A stretch of 64,000 nucleotides of DNA from assembly GCF_020439865.1 (NCBI RefSeq), contig NZ_JAGRPF010000214.1:28592-92591 (forward strand). The letters run 5' to 3'. The position numbers and the translations under genes are program-made. The notes below the pieces were generated by a model. It saw nothing but the letters and a program-made list of their open reading frames with translations. It did no database searches and had not been told where the DNA came from. Numbering within the stretch: position 1 is the stretch's first letter; each line of letters begins with the position of its first letter. Below, one piece after another: positions 34,243 to 43,157 of this stretch. This DNA comes from Prosthecobacter sp. GTDB lineage: Bacteria > Verrucomicrobiota > Verrucomicrobiia > Verrucomicrobiales > Verrucomicrobiaceae.

Positions 34243-35100
34243 TCAGCGCTTCTCGTCGGTCCCGGTGGTGGTCTGGCCACCGCGCATCTTCGCCTTCAGC
34301 CGGGACCAGAAGTCATCACCGCTTTTGGGTTCGTCTCCAGTGGAACCGGTGGTGCCGCCTTTGAAGGAGGGGACTTCCACGCTGGCAGTGCGGGAACCGT
34401 CGCTGTTGGTGTCTGCAAGCGCCCGGCCATAGGGGGCGAAATTGTTCACCGGCACGTCGTATTTCTGCATGCTGGAGGACAGCACGCGCCGCGCGTTGAT
34501 GAAGGCGGTGGGGCTGTAGTAGTTCGAGTTGTCGCGGGCGAACTGGGACCGGTTCATCCCGATGTGGAGGTTCTTGCGCACTTCAAAGTGCAGATGCACG
34601 GGGTACATGCCGTTGTTGCCGCCCATGAGACCGATCAACTGGCCCTTCTCCACAAGTTGATGCAGCTTCACCTTGCGCTCAAGCAGGTGGCCGTACAGGG
34701 AGTCCACCATCGCAATCTTGCCGTCCGCCTCGCGGAAGATGTGGCGCACCAGGATGCAGTTGCCCCAGCCAACGCCGATGTTCTGGGAGAAGATCACCAC
34801 ACCGCGGCCCATCGCATAAATGGGAGCACCGAGGTCGGTGTCGCCGCCGCCACGGCCGTTCCAGTCCTCGCCGAGGTGGCCGTTGGGCCAGTAGCCGCGT
34901 GCCTTGTAGTAGCCATCGGCATCCGGTTTGCCCACGGGAAAGTCGAAACCGTCTGCGAGGCGCACACGGATCGTCGATCCCGACTGCGCGTTCGCTTCGC
35001 TTGCGAACAGGAGGGCGCTGCATGCGCAAATCATGACCCGCCACAGGGAGAGGCGTCTGCGCAGAACATTCGTGGTTGGATTGGAGGCACTGGCTGGCAT
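34243..35100 (-). CDS. Peptidase M23 (LytM-like) murein endopeptidase
   Basis: 285 residues from the ATG at 35100; a second possible start with a tighter signal peptide is 35034 (MICACSALLFASEANAQ). The M23 core shows the first metal-ligand segment GYWPNGHLGEDWNGRGGG, then YGHLLERKVKLHQLVEKGQLIG and the HLHFEVRKN block with the HxH pair. Such enzymes cut peptidoglycan cross-bridges in the periplasm. It lies upstream of ompA in the same orientation with an 86-base gap; both concern the cell wall. Confidence 0.87.
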   Translation of the reverse strand: MPASASNPTTNVLRRRLSLWRVMICACSALLFASEANAQSGSTIRVRLADGFDFPVGKPDADGYYKARGYWPNGHLGEDWNGRGGGDTDLGAPIYAMGRGVVIFSQNIGVGWGNCILVRHIFREADGKIAMVDSLYGHLLERKVKLHQLVEKGQLIGLMGGNNGMYPVHLHFEVRKNLHIGMNRSQFARDNSNYYSPTAFINARRVLSSSMQKYDVPVNNFAPYGRALADTNSDGSRTASVEVPSFKGGTTGSTGDEPKSGDDFWSRLKAKMRGGQTTTGTDEKR

Positions 35101-35289
35101 GCCGAGAGGGGCGAGGAAGGTAGCCGGAATCGTTGCAAAGGCCAGCTTGAAAACCATCGTCGTGCAAGAGATGGGCGGCTGGTTGCGAAATTTCCAGAGT
35201 CAATGCATCGAGTGAAGTGCGTTCGCTTGCAAAGCTCGCTCCCTGCCCGACTGTCACCGTTTCCGCCACCAAACTTCTCCCAACCGCTC

Positions 35290-36093
35290 ATGCCAGACTG
35301 GCTCGCGATCATTCTCCTCGGCATCATCGAAGGTGTCACCGAATTCCTGCCCATCTCCTCCACCGGGCATCTCCTCATCCCGCAAAACCTCGGCCTGCTG
35401 CCTTCGAAGAGCGACCTTTTCAACGTGGTGATCCAGAGCGGCGCGGTGCTCGCTGTCCTGGCAGTTTTCGCGCAACGGGTGAAGCATCTGGCGACCACTT
35501 TGGCAGACCCAGGTACCCGGGATTATCTGACGAAGCTGTTTGTATCCTTTTTCATCACGGCAGTTGGCGGACTGGCGCTCAAAAAGTTTGGCATCAAGCT
35601 TCCGGAGACCATCCCACCCGTCGCCTGGGCCACGTTGATCGGCGGATTCATCATCCTGGTGCTTGAGTTACTTCACAAGGACAAGCCTGGCACGACAGAC
35701 ATCACCTGGACGGTCGTGGTTGCCGTGGCACTGGCGCAGTTGCTCGCAGCGGTGTTTCCCGGCACCTCGCGTTCCGGGGCCAGCATCCTGATGGCACTGG
35801 CATTCGGTGTGGCGCGGCCTGCAGCCACGGAATTCTCCTTTTTGCTGGGCATTCCCACCTTGATGGCTGCAGGTGCGTTTAAAATCCTGTCCGCCATCAA
35901 GGACGGTGAGGCCGGGAGCGAGGACTGGGGCATGGTTGTCCTTGGCACCGTGGTGTCCGCCATCTGCGCTTTTATCGTGGTAAAGTGGCTCATTCGTTTT
36001 GTGCAGGGACACACGTTCAATGGCTTCGCGTGGTATCGCATCGTCCTCGGCGGTGCGTTGCTCGCCTGGGCCGCCAGCGGAGGAGGTCACTGA
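35290..36093 (+). CDS. uppP: Undecaprenyl-diphosphatase UppP/BacA
   Basis: 267 residues, starting at ATG 35290 (MPDWLAIILLGIIEGVTEFL). It has the conserved (E/Q)GxTEFLPISSTGHL motif in helix 1 (IEGVTEFLPISSTGHLLIP) and the second PGTSRSGASI motif, with about eight transmembrane helices. The enzyme dephosphorylates undecaprenyl diphosphate to recycle the lipid carrier of peptidoglycan and other envelope polymers. It diverges from the M23 gene and is followed by DUF2062 after two bases. Confidence 0.96.
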   Translation: MPDWLAIILLGIIEGVTEFLPISSTGHLLIPQNLGLLPSKSDLFNVVIQSGAVLAVLAVFAQRVKHLATTLADPGTRDYLTKLFVSFFITAVGGLALKKFGIKLPETIPPVAWATLIGGFIILVLELLHKDKPGTTDITWTVVVAVALAQLLAAVFPGTSRSGASILMALAFGVARPAATEFSFLLGIPTLMAAGAFKILSAIKDGEAGSEDWGMVVLGTVVSAICAFIVVKWLIRFVQGHTFNGFAWYRIVLGGALLAWAASGGGH

Positions 36094-36095
36094 TC

Positions 36096-36671
36096 ATGCT
36101 CACGCTCGCCCGCGGCTGGTTTCGCCGCTCAATTTTCAAAACTATCCGCTTCCTGAAGCACCCGCGCAAACTGCGGGAACGGCCCGTGATGCGGTGGTTC
36201 GCACGTCACTTTCTCGACAAGCAGGTGTGGAAGCCCACGCAGCACACGCTCGCCGGCGGCACAGCCGTGGGCATGTTCATCACTCTGCAGCTGCTGCCCA
36301 TCCAGACACCTTCCGCCGTTATTCTTGCCGCCATTTTCCGCGTCAATATTCCCATCGCCATCGCGCTCTGCTGGTTGAGCAATCCGTTCACCATTCCGTT
36401 TCTTGCCTGGCTGGAATATGCCGTTGGAAAGTGGTTTCTCGCGTTGTACACCACCGTTCCTGCCACTCCGTTTCCGCAGCATCTGCCTGATTCGATGGTC
36501 GATGCCTGGGTGGTCCTTAAGGAGCATGCCCCGGTCATGCTGATGGGAGGCATTCTCATCGGGGCCGTCGCGGCGCTCGTCAGCTACGTTGCCACTTGGG
36601 GCGTCTGGGAGGTCGGCTCACGAATCGAACTTGCGCGAAAGCTTCGTGAGACCAAGGCGACCGTTGTTTGA
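36096..36671 (+). CDS. DUF2062 membrane protein
   Basis: 191 residues from ATG 36096. The N-terminal part is basic (WFRRSIFKTIRFLKHPRKLRER). The conserved DUF2062 segment follows: TLAGGTAVGMFITLQLLPIQT, then NIPIAIALCWLSNPFTIPFLAW with the SNP motif, and a third helix VMLMGGILIGAVAALVSYV. The role of the family is unknown; it often neighbours lipid or cell-envelope genes, as here with uppP two bases upstream. Confidence 0.85.
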   Translation: MLTLARGWFRRSIFKTIRFLKHPRKLRERPVMRWFARHFLDKQVWKPTQHTLAGGTAVGMFITLQLLPIQTPSAVILAAIFRVNIPIAIALCWLSNPFTIPFLAWLEYAVGKWFLALYTTVPATPFPQHLPDSMVDAWVVLKEHAPVMLMGGILIGAVAALVSYVATWGVWEVGSRIELARKLRETKATVV

Positions 36672-36769
36672 TCATCTAAAGTATTCAGGGCCGCCTTTTG
36701 CACCTCATCGGGAACAAAAGCCTTGTTCCAATGCATGCTTTGCGTTCTCATTTGGGCAACAGACTGAAA

Positions 36770-37255
36770 ATGACCGAAGCCGAACGCAGGATCATCGCAG
36801 CCCAGGGCTACGTGGAGCTGGGTCTCTTTGAGGAGGCCCGCGCGGAGCTGTCTCCTCTGCCGGCGCAGATGCACAAGCGCGTGGACGTCATCGAAATCAC
36901 CTTGCTCTGCCTTATGGGCGGTCACCGCTGGGAGGAGGCGCTGGCGCTGGCCACTGAACTCTGCACGGAGGAGCCCGCAGAACCGGGCGGATTCATTCAC
37001 GCCGCCTTCTGCCTGCATGAACTCGGCCGTACCGGCGAGGCGGTGGATGTCCTCTCGCGTGGGCCGGCCACCCTGCGCACGAAGCCCGTGTATTACTACA
37101 ACATGGGCTGCTATCACGCCTGCCTCGGCCACTTTGACAAATCGCTGGCCTATCTGGAGCGGGCATTCGAGATGGATGGCGAACTGCGCCAGCATGCGAG
37201 AAAGGACCACGACCTCGACTGTCTCCGTGCGCAACTGGAGTCCCATCCTGCATGA
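36770..37255 (+). CDS. TPR-repeat protein
   Basis: 161 residues with the start at ATG 36770 (MTEAERRIIAAQGYVELG); earlier starts at 36698 and 36731 are possible. Four TPR-like helix pairs follow: AAQGYVELGLFEEARAELS, ITLLCLMGGHRWEEALALA, AAFCLHELGRTGEAVDVLS and YNMGCYHACLGHFDKSLAYLERAFEMD. It is probably a scaffold protein. The stop overlaps the start of the next gene by four bases (ATGA). A seven-base perfect inverted repeat (GGAACAA/TTGTTCC, 36711-36717 with 36723-36729) lies 40 bases before the chosen start. Confidence 0.75.
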   Translation: MTEAERRIIAAQGYVELGLFEEARAELSPLPAQMHKRVDVIEITLLCLMGGHRWEEALALATELCTEEPAEPGGFIHAAFCLHELGRTGEAVDVLSRGPATLRTKPVYYYNMGCYHACLGHFDKSLAYLERAFEMDGELRQHARKDHDLDCLRAQLESHPA

Positions 37256-38427
37256 GCCTTCCTGCCAGTCCAGCCAGTCTTCAGGCCGTGCGCGCCTGGT
37301 TTGAGGAAAGTTTCCGCACCCGTTGGGAGATGGGGGCCTCCGTCTCGATCTGGCAGCATGGGCAGGAGGTGCTCAGCCTTTCCCATGGGCATCGGGACCG
37401 AGCACGCACGCGCGAATGGGATCAAAGCACGCTGGTGCCAGTCTGGTCCGCCACCAAGGGACCTGCGGCGGTGTGCTGCCTGCTTGCGCTCGAAGAGGCC
37501 GGCATTCCTTTGGATTGTCCCGTGGCCGAAGTGTGGCCTGAGTTCGTCGGTGGAGGCAAATCCAACATCGCCTTCATCCATCTCCTCACGCATACCGGCG
37601 GTCTGTGCGCGCTCGACGAGCGCACGCCGATTTACAACTACGATGCCGTCATCGGGGCTCTTGAGCGCCAGCGTCCGCTGTGGGAACCCGGCAAACGTCA
37701 GGGCTATCACGCTCGCACCTTTGGCTTCCTGCTGGATGAAATCGTGCGCCGTCTCACGGAGGCTGAATCGCTCGGCGAGTTCTTTCGCGAGGTCTTCGGC
37801 AGTCCGATGGCGCTCGACTTCTGGATCGGCCTGCCCAGTGCCCAGTGGGACCGCGTCTCACCGGTGTATCCCGGCAAAATCAGCATCGCCAACAGCGACC
37901 AGCCTTTCATCAAGGCCTTCAACACCGCCGGCTCGCTGACGCAGCGCACCTTCACCTCGCCTTTTGGTCTGAATGCCGTCAGCGACTTCAATCAAAGCGA
38001 AATGTGGTCGCGCGGTTATGCCAGCATGGGCGGTGTGGGCAGCGCGCAGGGACTTGCCAAGTTCTACAGCATGCTCGCGCAAGGCGGTGTGTGGAATGGT
38101 GTGCAGATCATCCCTGAATCCGTCGTCCGCCATTTTGAACGAACGCTTACTCAGGAGGAAGATCTGGTGTTGCTCACTCCGATCGCCTTCTCCATGGGCA
38201 TGATGCAGGACGCTCTGAACGAGGATCCCGATTCGGACGGAGGCAAGCTGCGTTCGTTGTTCGGTCCCAGCCTGCTCGCCTACGGCCATCCCGGTGCCGG
38301 TGGCAGTCTTGCCTTTGCGGACCCTGAGAACGGCATCTCCTTCGCCTACACCATGAATCAGATGGAAATTGGCGCGCTGCCCGGAGAACGGGCGTTGGGC
38401 CTGGTGCGCGCGCTCTACGGGGGCTGA
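37252..38427 (+). CDS. Class C beta-lactamase-fold hydrolase (EstB-like)
   Basis: 391 residues. The Ser-x-x-Lys motif is WSATKGPAA (active Ser/Lys), the Tyr block is most likely KRQGYHARTFGF, and the third motif is HPGAGGSLAF, the HxG form used by esterases of this fold. The N terminus QAVRAWFEESFRTRWEMGASVSIWQHG (in part) matches family VIII esterases. Predicted to be cytosolic since no signal peptide is visible. Function in the cell is unknown; ester hydrolysis is more likely than antibiotic resistance. It is translationally coupled to the TPR gene. Confidence 0.85.
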   Translation: MSLPASPASLQAVRAWFEESFRTRWEMGASVSIWQHGQEVLSLSHGHRDRARTREWDQSTLVPVWSATKGPAAVCCLLALEEAGIPLDCPVAEVWPEFVGGGKSNIAFIHLLTHTGGLCALDERTPIYNYDAVIGALERQRPLWEPGKRQGYHARTFGFLLDEIVRRLTEAESLGEFFREVFGSPMALDFWIGLPSAQWDRVSPVYPGKISIANSDQPFIKAFNTAGSLTQRTFTSPFGLNAVSDFNQSEMWSRGYASMGGVGSAQGLAKFYSMLAQGGVWNGVQIIPESVVRHFERTLTQEEDLVLLTPIAFSMGMMQDALNEDPDSDGGKLRSLFGPSLLAYGHPGAGGSLAFADPENGISFAYTMNQMEIGALPGERALGLVRALYGG

Positions 38428-39309
38428 TCACTTCACGATCTCGTGTTTTCCCTCGATGACGGCGATATTCTTTCGTTCGCTACCGGTGATTCGATTGGCT
38501 TTTACCACATGCTTCTCGCCAAACAGCCGGATGCCGTCGCCCTTGCTGTCTCGAATCTCATTTTGAATCACCGAGTTGTTCAGCGTGCGTGAGTTGATCA
38601 AGATCCCGTTTTCCAGGCTGCGCTCGATGGCGTTGAGGGCGATGATGTTGCCCTGATCCATCGTCTCCTTGCCGCGGGGACCCGTGACGAGAATGCCGGT
38701 GCGGCAGTCGCTGATTTCATTGCTGGCGACGAGGCCCTTCTGGGAACCGGCAAGCATCACAGCGGAAGAGCAGCGGGTGAAGTGATTGTGGGTGATTTGA
38801 ATGCCGGAGGCATTTTCGCCAAGGCAAACCGCCTCCTTTGCGATGTCGCGAAACGAACAGGCGTCGATCTCCAGATTCTCAATGCCCGTCTTTGGAAACA
38901 GGATGGCCGAGAATTTCTGGTTCTCAAAGAAGCAGCGTCCAACGAGGATTTTGGCGAACTTGTTGGGGCTCTTGAGATCCGGATGGTCCACAACAGCAGC
39001 CCAACCACCGTTGAACGTCAGCTTCTCGATGCGTACTTCCTCACAAGTTCCGCTGATGAAGATGATTGTTCCGGTGCCCTGTGCCGCCTTCAGGATCGAT
39101 TCCTCCGCATCCAGCCCGACGATCCGCAGCTTCTTCGCGTCTTTCACGATCAACCCATGCTCGATGACATGCACGCCGGGCGGGATGACCACTTCGCCGC
39201 CGCCTGCCTTTATTGCTTCATCAATAAAACGCTGAATCTCGGACTCTGGAAGCGCCTTCGCTGATTGGAAGGCGGAGAAGAGCAGCAGAAGCAGAGCAAA
39301 AAATCTCAT
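38428..39309 (-). CDS. Secreted right-handed parallel beta-helix protein
   Basis: 293 residues from the ATG at 39309, which opens a signal peptide (MRFFALLLLLFSAFQSAKA). The body is a pectate-lyase-type beta-helix: IQRFIDEAIKAGGGEVVIPPGV, then turns such as LEIDACSFRDIAKEAVCLGENASG, NHFTRCSSAVMLAGSQKGLVA, NEISDCRTGILVTGP and NGILINSRTLNNSVIQNEI (each quoted in part), ending ANRITGSERKNIAV. The NosD/PbH1 class, most likely binding or cleaving a polysaccharide. Its stop codon abuts the convergent beta-lactamase gene in a shared TGATCA. Confidence 0.85.
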   Translation of the reverse strand: MRFFALLLLLFSAFQSAKALPESEIQRFIDEAIKAGGGEVVIPPGVHVIEHGLIVKDAKKLRIVGLDAEESILKAAQGTGTIIFISGTCEEVRIEKLTFNGGWAAVVDHPDLKSPNKFAKILVGRCFFENQKFSAILFPKTGIENLEIDACSFRDIAKEAVCLGENASGIQITHNHFTRCSSAVMLAGSQKGLVASNEISDCRTGILVTGPRGKETMDQGNIIALNAIERSLENGILINSRTLNNSVIQNEIRDSKGDGIRLFGEKHVVKANRITGSERKNIAVIEGKHEIVK

Positions 39310-39382
39310 GGCTTGGAAAAGACGATTCGACCGAGGCAAAACTCGCTTTTTTCGTCTTCTTTCGTTTCTTCGATGACGCATC

Positions 39383-39538
39383 ATGAAAGTTTTCTCCCGT
39401 CCCGGCTTCTACATCATCGCTCTTCTCATCTCCGTTATGCTGCTCCTAACGTCGTGGATGAAATGGAAGCTCGATTCGTTGCCAAAGCGTCCGCAGACAC
39501 AAGAAAGAGCCCCTGCGGACGTTTCCAATCGACCATGA
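39383..39538 (+). CDS. 51-residue single-span membrane peptide upstream of the sulfatase
   Basis: A short ORF from ATG 39383 to TGA 39536-39538. It begins MKVFSRPGFY, continues as a hydrophobic helix (IIALLISVMLLLTSW), then a charged, Pro-rich tail (KWKLDSLPKRPQTQERAPAD). The stop overlaps the sulfatase ATG (39535) by the four bases ATGA, a sign of coupled translation. No Shine-Dalgarno is seen before its start. I do not recognise a family. It might be a membrane factor for sulfatase export or simply a leader peptide. Confidence 0.5.
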   Translation: MKVFSRPGFYIIALLISVMLLLTSWMKWKLDSLPKRPQTQERAPADVSNRP

Positions 39539-41043
39539 AGCATCTCTTTCTTCTTCTCGCTCTGGCGCTGACGGCGCAGGCCCGCCAGCCGAACATTGTT
39601 TTCATTCTCGCGGACGATCTCGGTCCTGGTGATCTGGGATGCTACGGCCAGAAGATCATTCAGACGCCGAACATCGATCGCATGGCGGCAGAGGGCATGA
39701 AGTTCACGCAGCACTACTGCGGCAATGCCGTCTGTGCTCCGTCGCGTTGCGTGCTGATGACGGGCCTGCATCCTGGCCATGCTTTCATTCGTGACAACCG
39801 GCAGGCTGATGATGCGAAGGGCATCAAGATTGTTGGCAAGCCCGAGCACGAAGGCCAGTTTCCGATTCCCTCCGACACCATCACGGTGGCCGAAATCTTG
39901 AAATCTGCGGGCTACACCACCGGAGGTTTTGGCAAATGGGGCCTTGGTGGACCGACTTCGAGTGGAGCGCCGTTGAAGCAGGGATTTGACCGCTGGTTCG
40001 GCTACTTGTGCCAGGGAGTTGCCCATAATTTCTATCCGACCTACCTCTGGGACGACGCAAAGACCGTGGATCTCAACAATCCGCCCTTTTCGGCTCATGA
40101 CACCTTCCGCCCGGACGAAGATCCGACGAAGCCGGAGAGCTACAAGCGGTTTCAAGGCAACGAGTACTCGGCTGATCTGATCGCCGAGCAGGCGCTCAAG
40201 TTTGCCCGTGAGAACAAGGACAAACCCTTCTTCCTCTACTGGCCCACCACGGTTCCGCATGTGGCTCTTCAGGTTCCTGACGACTCGCTGAATGAGTATG
40301 TTGGCAAGTTTGATGATCCGCCCTACAAGGGTGGCAACGGTTACATCCCGCATTTTCGGCCAAAGGCTGCGTACGCCGCGATGATCACACGCATGGATCG
40401 TGAGATCGGTCGCATGATGGCGCTCATCTCCGAACTCGGTTTGGATGACGACACGATTTTTGTCTTCGTCAGCGACAATGGTCCGGTCAACGGGACGCAT
40501 CAAGGACTGGCCGGCACCGACTGCGCCTTCTTTAACTCCAACGAGGGTCGTCGTGACGGCAAGGGCACGCTCTACGAAGGCGGTTTCCGCTCGCCCTGCA
40601 TTGTGCGTTGGAAGGGCAAGATCAAAGCTGGCACCATCAGCGATCGCATCACCGGCTTCGAAGACTGGATGCCAACGCTTGCCGAACTCGTGGGTTCAAA
40701 GGACCAGACACCTCGGACCGACGGCATCAGCTTTGCGCCGACCCTGCTTGGAGAAAAGCAGCCTGCACGCGAATTTCTTTATCGCGAATTTCACGGTTAT
40801 GGCGGCCAGCAGATCCTGCGCATGGGCGAGTGGAAACTCGTGCGCCGCAATCTCGCCGCCAAACCCAAGGCAAAAGCCAAAGCCTCTGCCGTGACCGAGG
40901 AACTCTTCAACATCACTGCCGATCCTGCGGAAACCAAAGACGTCGCGGCTGATCGTCCGGATCTCGTCGCCAAGATGAAGAAGATCATGGACACCCAGCA
41001 CACCAACAGCGCGGACTTCTCGATGACCGCGCTGGACAAGTGA
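39535..41043 (+). CDS. Secreted Cys-type sulfatase (arylsulfatase A-like)
   Basis: 502 residues from ATG 39535, with a signal peptide (MKHLFLLLALALTAQARQ). Metal-binding Asp pair FILADDLGPGDLGCYG, the formylglycine motif CAPSRCVLMTG with Cys67 to be modified, and the second Asp/Asn pair in VFVSDNGPV. The C-terminal part holds KLVRRNLAAKPKAKAKASAV and EELFNITADPAETKDVA, the usual end of the S1 sulfatase family. Cys67 has to be oxidised by FGE or anSME, which is not located in this window. Substrate is unknown; sulfated polysaccharide is likely. Confidence 0.94.
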   Translation: MKHLFLLLALALTAQARQPNIVFILADDLGPGDLGCYGQKIIQTPNIDRMAAEGMKFTQHYCGNAVCAPSRCVLMTGLHPGHAFIRDNRQADDAKGIKIVGKPEHEGQFPIPSDTITVAEILKSAGYTTGGFGKWGLGGPTSSGAPLKQGFDRWFGYLCQGVAHNFYPTYLWDDAKTVDLNNPPFSAHDTFRPDEDPTKPESYKRFQGNEYSADLIAEQALKFARENKDKPFFLYWPTTVPHVALQVPDDSLNEYVGKFDDPPYKGGNGYIPHFRPKAAYAAMITRMDREIGRMMALISELGLDDDTIFVFVSDNGPVNGTHQGLAGTDCAFFNSNEGRRDGKGTLYEGGFRSPCIVRWKGKIKAGTISDRITGFEDWMPTLAELVGSKDQTPRTDGISFAPTLLGEKQPAREFLYREFHGYGGQQILRMGEWKLVRRNLAAKPKAKAKASAVTEELFNITADPAETKDVAADRPDLVAKMKKIMDTQHTNSADFSMTALDK

Positions 41044-41050
41044 CGTCTGC

Positions 41051-42025
41051 TCAGAGCAGACGCTTGCGCTTGAAGAACCAGATCGGCACCAGGGCTGAGA
41101 GGACGATGACCAGCATGACAAAGAGGAAGGCCCAGCCGTTGCTGGCGGCGGGCAGGCCGACGTTCATGCCGTAGATGCTGGCAATGAGCGTGGGCGGCAT
41201 GAAGAGCACGCTGGCGACGGTGAAGATCTTGATGATCTGGTTCTGCTGGATGTTGATCAGGCCGAGCGTGGATTCGAGCAGGAAGGTCATCTCCTGAGTC
41301 TGCTGGTTGGTGTAGTCGTCGAGGCTCTTGATGTCGCGCATGACACTGCGGAACTGTGCGGCGAGATCGCCACGCATCCAGGTGGCGGCATTGTTGAGGA
41401 AGTACTGCAGCATGCGGCTGATGCTCAGCAGGCTCTCACGCACGTTGGCCACGAGCGCACTTCGGCGGCCGAGCAGTTTGACGACATCGCTCAGATCTTT
41501 TTCCACGGCGGCATGTGCCTTGTGTGGATCGAGGCTGAAGATGTCGCGGCTGATTTTCTTCATGTCGCCTTCGACTCCCTGCAGCGCATCGGCGATGCGC
41601 GCGACGATGAGTTCCAGCAGAAGCAGAAAGACGGCGTCGCTGGTGAGCGGCGTGGTGCACTGGCGCCGGGCCTGATCCGCCAGAATGCGGAAGGACATCG
41701 GGTCGGCGTAGCGCACGGTGGTGAGGCAGTCCGGCGCGATGACGAAGGAAATCGATGTGTTGTCGGGGTCGGGTGTGTCGAGGCCCACGGGCAGCCACGC
41801 GGTCATGTACAGCGTGCCCTTTTCGGTGTACAGTCGGCTGGACTCCTCGATCTCCTGCATTTCTTCCCGCGTGGGAAGCTGGTATTCCAGCCACTTCTCC
41901 GCCTCGAGCTCTTCGGCACGTCCAGGATTTAGCAGATCGAGGTAGACAAGGTTGTCCGGGAACGGATGCGTCTTTTCATCGTTCCAGTCGATAAGCTGTC
42001 CTTGCTGTGTGAGAAGTCGAACCAT
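41051..42025 (-). CDS. corA: CorA-family magnesium/divalent cation transporter
   Basis: 324 residues, the standard CorA size. The cytoplasmic funnel has MTAWLPVGLDTPDPDNTSIS-type beta strands and a long helix (MTFLLESTLGLINIQQNQIIK, in part), followed by TM1 with IASIYGMNVGLP, containing the GMN signature, and TM2 AFLFVMLVIVLSALVPIWFF ending KRKRLL. Transport of Mg2+ or Co2+/Ni2+ down a gradient. It is the last gene of trxB-ldt-rhodanese-corA, with a 76-base gap before it. Confidence 0.94.
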   Translation of the reverse strand: MVRLLTQQGQLIDWNDEKTHPFPDNLVYLDLLNPGRAEELEAEKWLEYQLPTREEMQEIEESSRLYTEKGTLYMTAWLPVGLDTPDPDNTSISFVIAPDCLTTVRYADPMSFRILADQARRQCTTPLTSDAVFLLLLELIVARIADALQGVEGDMKKISRDIFSLDPHKAHAAVEKDLSDVVKLLGRRSALVANVRESLLSISRMLQYFLNNAATWMRGDLAAQFRSVMRDIKSLDDYTNQQTQEMTFLLESTLGLINIQQNQIIKIFTVASVLFMPPTLIASIYGMNVGLPAASNGWAFLFVMLVIVLSALVPIWFFKRKRLL

Positions 42026-42101
42026 GCGTGCTTGCGGGGAAGGGCGCGCACCGTAGTCGCGGCGCCATCATGCGCCAGAGCAAAGTCATCCAAGATGCGC
42101 G

Positions 42102-42446
42102 TCAGTAACGCGGCGTCTCAGGATCGACTAGATCGGCCCAGGCGTCGATGCCGCCGCGCATGCTTTGCGCGTGAGCAAAGCCGTGCTGGCGCAAAAACTG
42201 CGCCGCGCGCTGGCTGCGCATTCCATGATGGCAGTAGATGATGACGTGTTCCTGCGTGTTGGTGAAAACCTGCGGAGCGAGTTCTCCAAAACGGGAAAGG
42301 GGCACAAGCTGTGCGTCCGGCAGACGGCAGACTTCCCATTCGCTTTCCTCGCGGCAGTCGATCAGCCGGAACGTGCGCTCACCCGGGCGTCCCATGAGGT
42401 AGCTGACATCCGTGGGGCTTATTTCGAGCGGTGATTCCGGAGTCAT
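42102..42446 (-). CDS. Rhodanese-like sulfurtransferase
   Basis: A single-domain rhodanese of 114 residues: FRLIDCREESEWEVCRLPDA in the N-terminal half and the active-site loop IIYCHHGMRSQRAAQF, where Cys is the persulfide carrier. The six-residue loop CHHGMRS matches single-domain GlpE/PspE-type proteins. Cytosolic; donor and acceptor not known. It follows the L,D-transpeptidase gene by 22 bases. Confidence 0.93.
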   Translation of the reverse strand: MTPESPLEISPTDVSYLMGRPGERTFRLIDCREESEWEVCRLPDAQLVPLSRFGELAPQVFTNTQEHVIIYCHHGMRSQRAAQFLRQHGFAHAQSMRGGIDAWADLVDPETPRY

Positions 42447-42468
42447 GAAATCAGCGGAGGGAAGGGGA

Positions 42469-43083
42469 TCAGGGGCGCACCGTCACAGGCGTGCCTTTGG
42501 AGACGTTGTTATAAAAGATGGCCGCCATGTGTCCGGGCATGCGCACGCAGCCGTGGGAGGCGGGGTAGCCGGGCAGGAAACCTTCATGCATGCCGATGCC
42601 ACCGGTAAAGCGCATGAAGTGATGCATCTTCGAGCCTTCGAAACGCGTGCCGGGCGGCGCCTTGTCCTTGGTGACGTCGATATTGGCCATGACCACGTTG
42701 CCGGCGCTGTCCACGTAGTCGCCGTACAGGTTGGATTTGTGCCACTGGTCCTTCTCGATGACTTTAAAATTCCCGGTCTTGGTCGCGTGTTTTTCGTCGC
42801 CTGTGGAGAGGGCGGAGACACCGGCCAGCCTTCCACCTTTGTAGAAGTAGGCCTTCTGATCGCTCAGGTCGATGGTCACACTCGGCGCTCCTCCCATGCC
42901 GTCGCCGTCCCAGTAGGAATCCTGATCGGCATTGTACATCGCGGAATGAGGCACGCTTCCGGTCGGAAAGGCTTCAAGGTACTGAGTTTGTCCACGAGAA
43001 GCGCCGCTCTGACAGGAAGCCAGCAGTGCGAGAGCAGTTAGGAGGGCGAGGCGTGCGACTTGAGGGATCACCAGTTGACTCAT
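42469..43083 (-). CDS. L,D-transpeptidase (YkuD) lipoprotein
   Basis: 204 residues from the ATG at 43083, which gives a lipoprotein signal (LLTALALLASC with lipidation Cys). The YkuD domain begins PSVTIDLSDQKAYFYKGGRL and ends with the catalytic GYPASHGCVRMPG, in which Cys is the nucleophile; a His upstream in GIGMHEGF completes the dyad. Such enzymes make 3-3 peptidoglycan cross-links or attach lipoproteins to the wall. It follows trxB after 74 bases. Confidence 0.92.
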   Translation of the reverse strand: MSQLVIPQVARLALLTALALLASCQSGASRGQTQYLEAFPTGSVPHSAMYNADQDSYWDGDGMGGAPSVTIDLSDQKAYFYKGGRLAGVSALSTGDEKHATKTGNFKVIEKDQWHKSNLYGDYVDSAGNVVMANIDVTKDKAPPGTRFEGSKMHHFMRFTGGIGMHEGFLPGYPASHGCVRMPGHMAAIFYNNVSKGTPVTVRP

Positions 43084-43157
43084 GCGTGGGTTTACGTGGG
43101 CGTGGCTCGGAAAGCCGCGATGATATGCCCTGCCGCGGTGCGTCTGTCCAGCGTCAA

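Noticed and set aside
36711..36729. GGAACAA/TTGTTCC inverted repeat as terminator of the DUF2062 gene
   Set aside because: The stem is only seven pairs, AT-rich and not followed by T; recorded with the TPR gene but not called.
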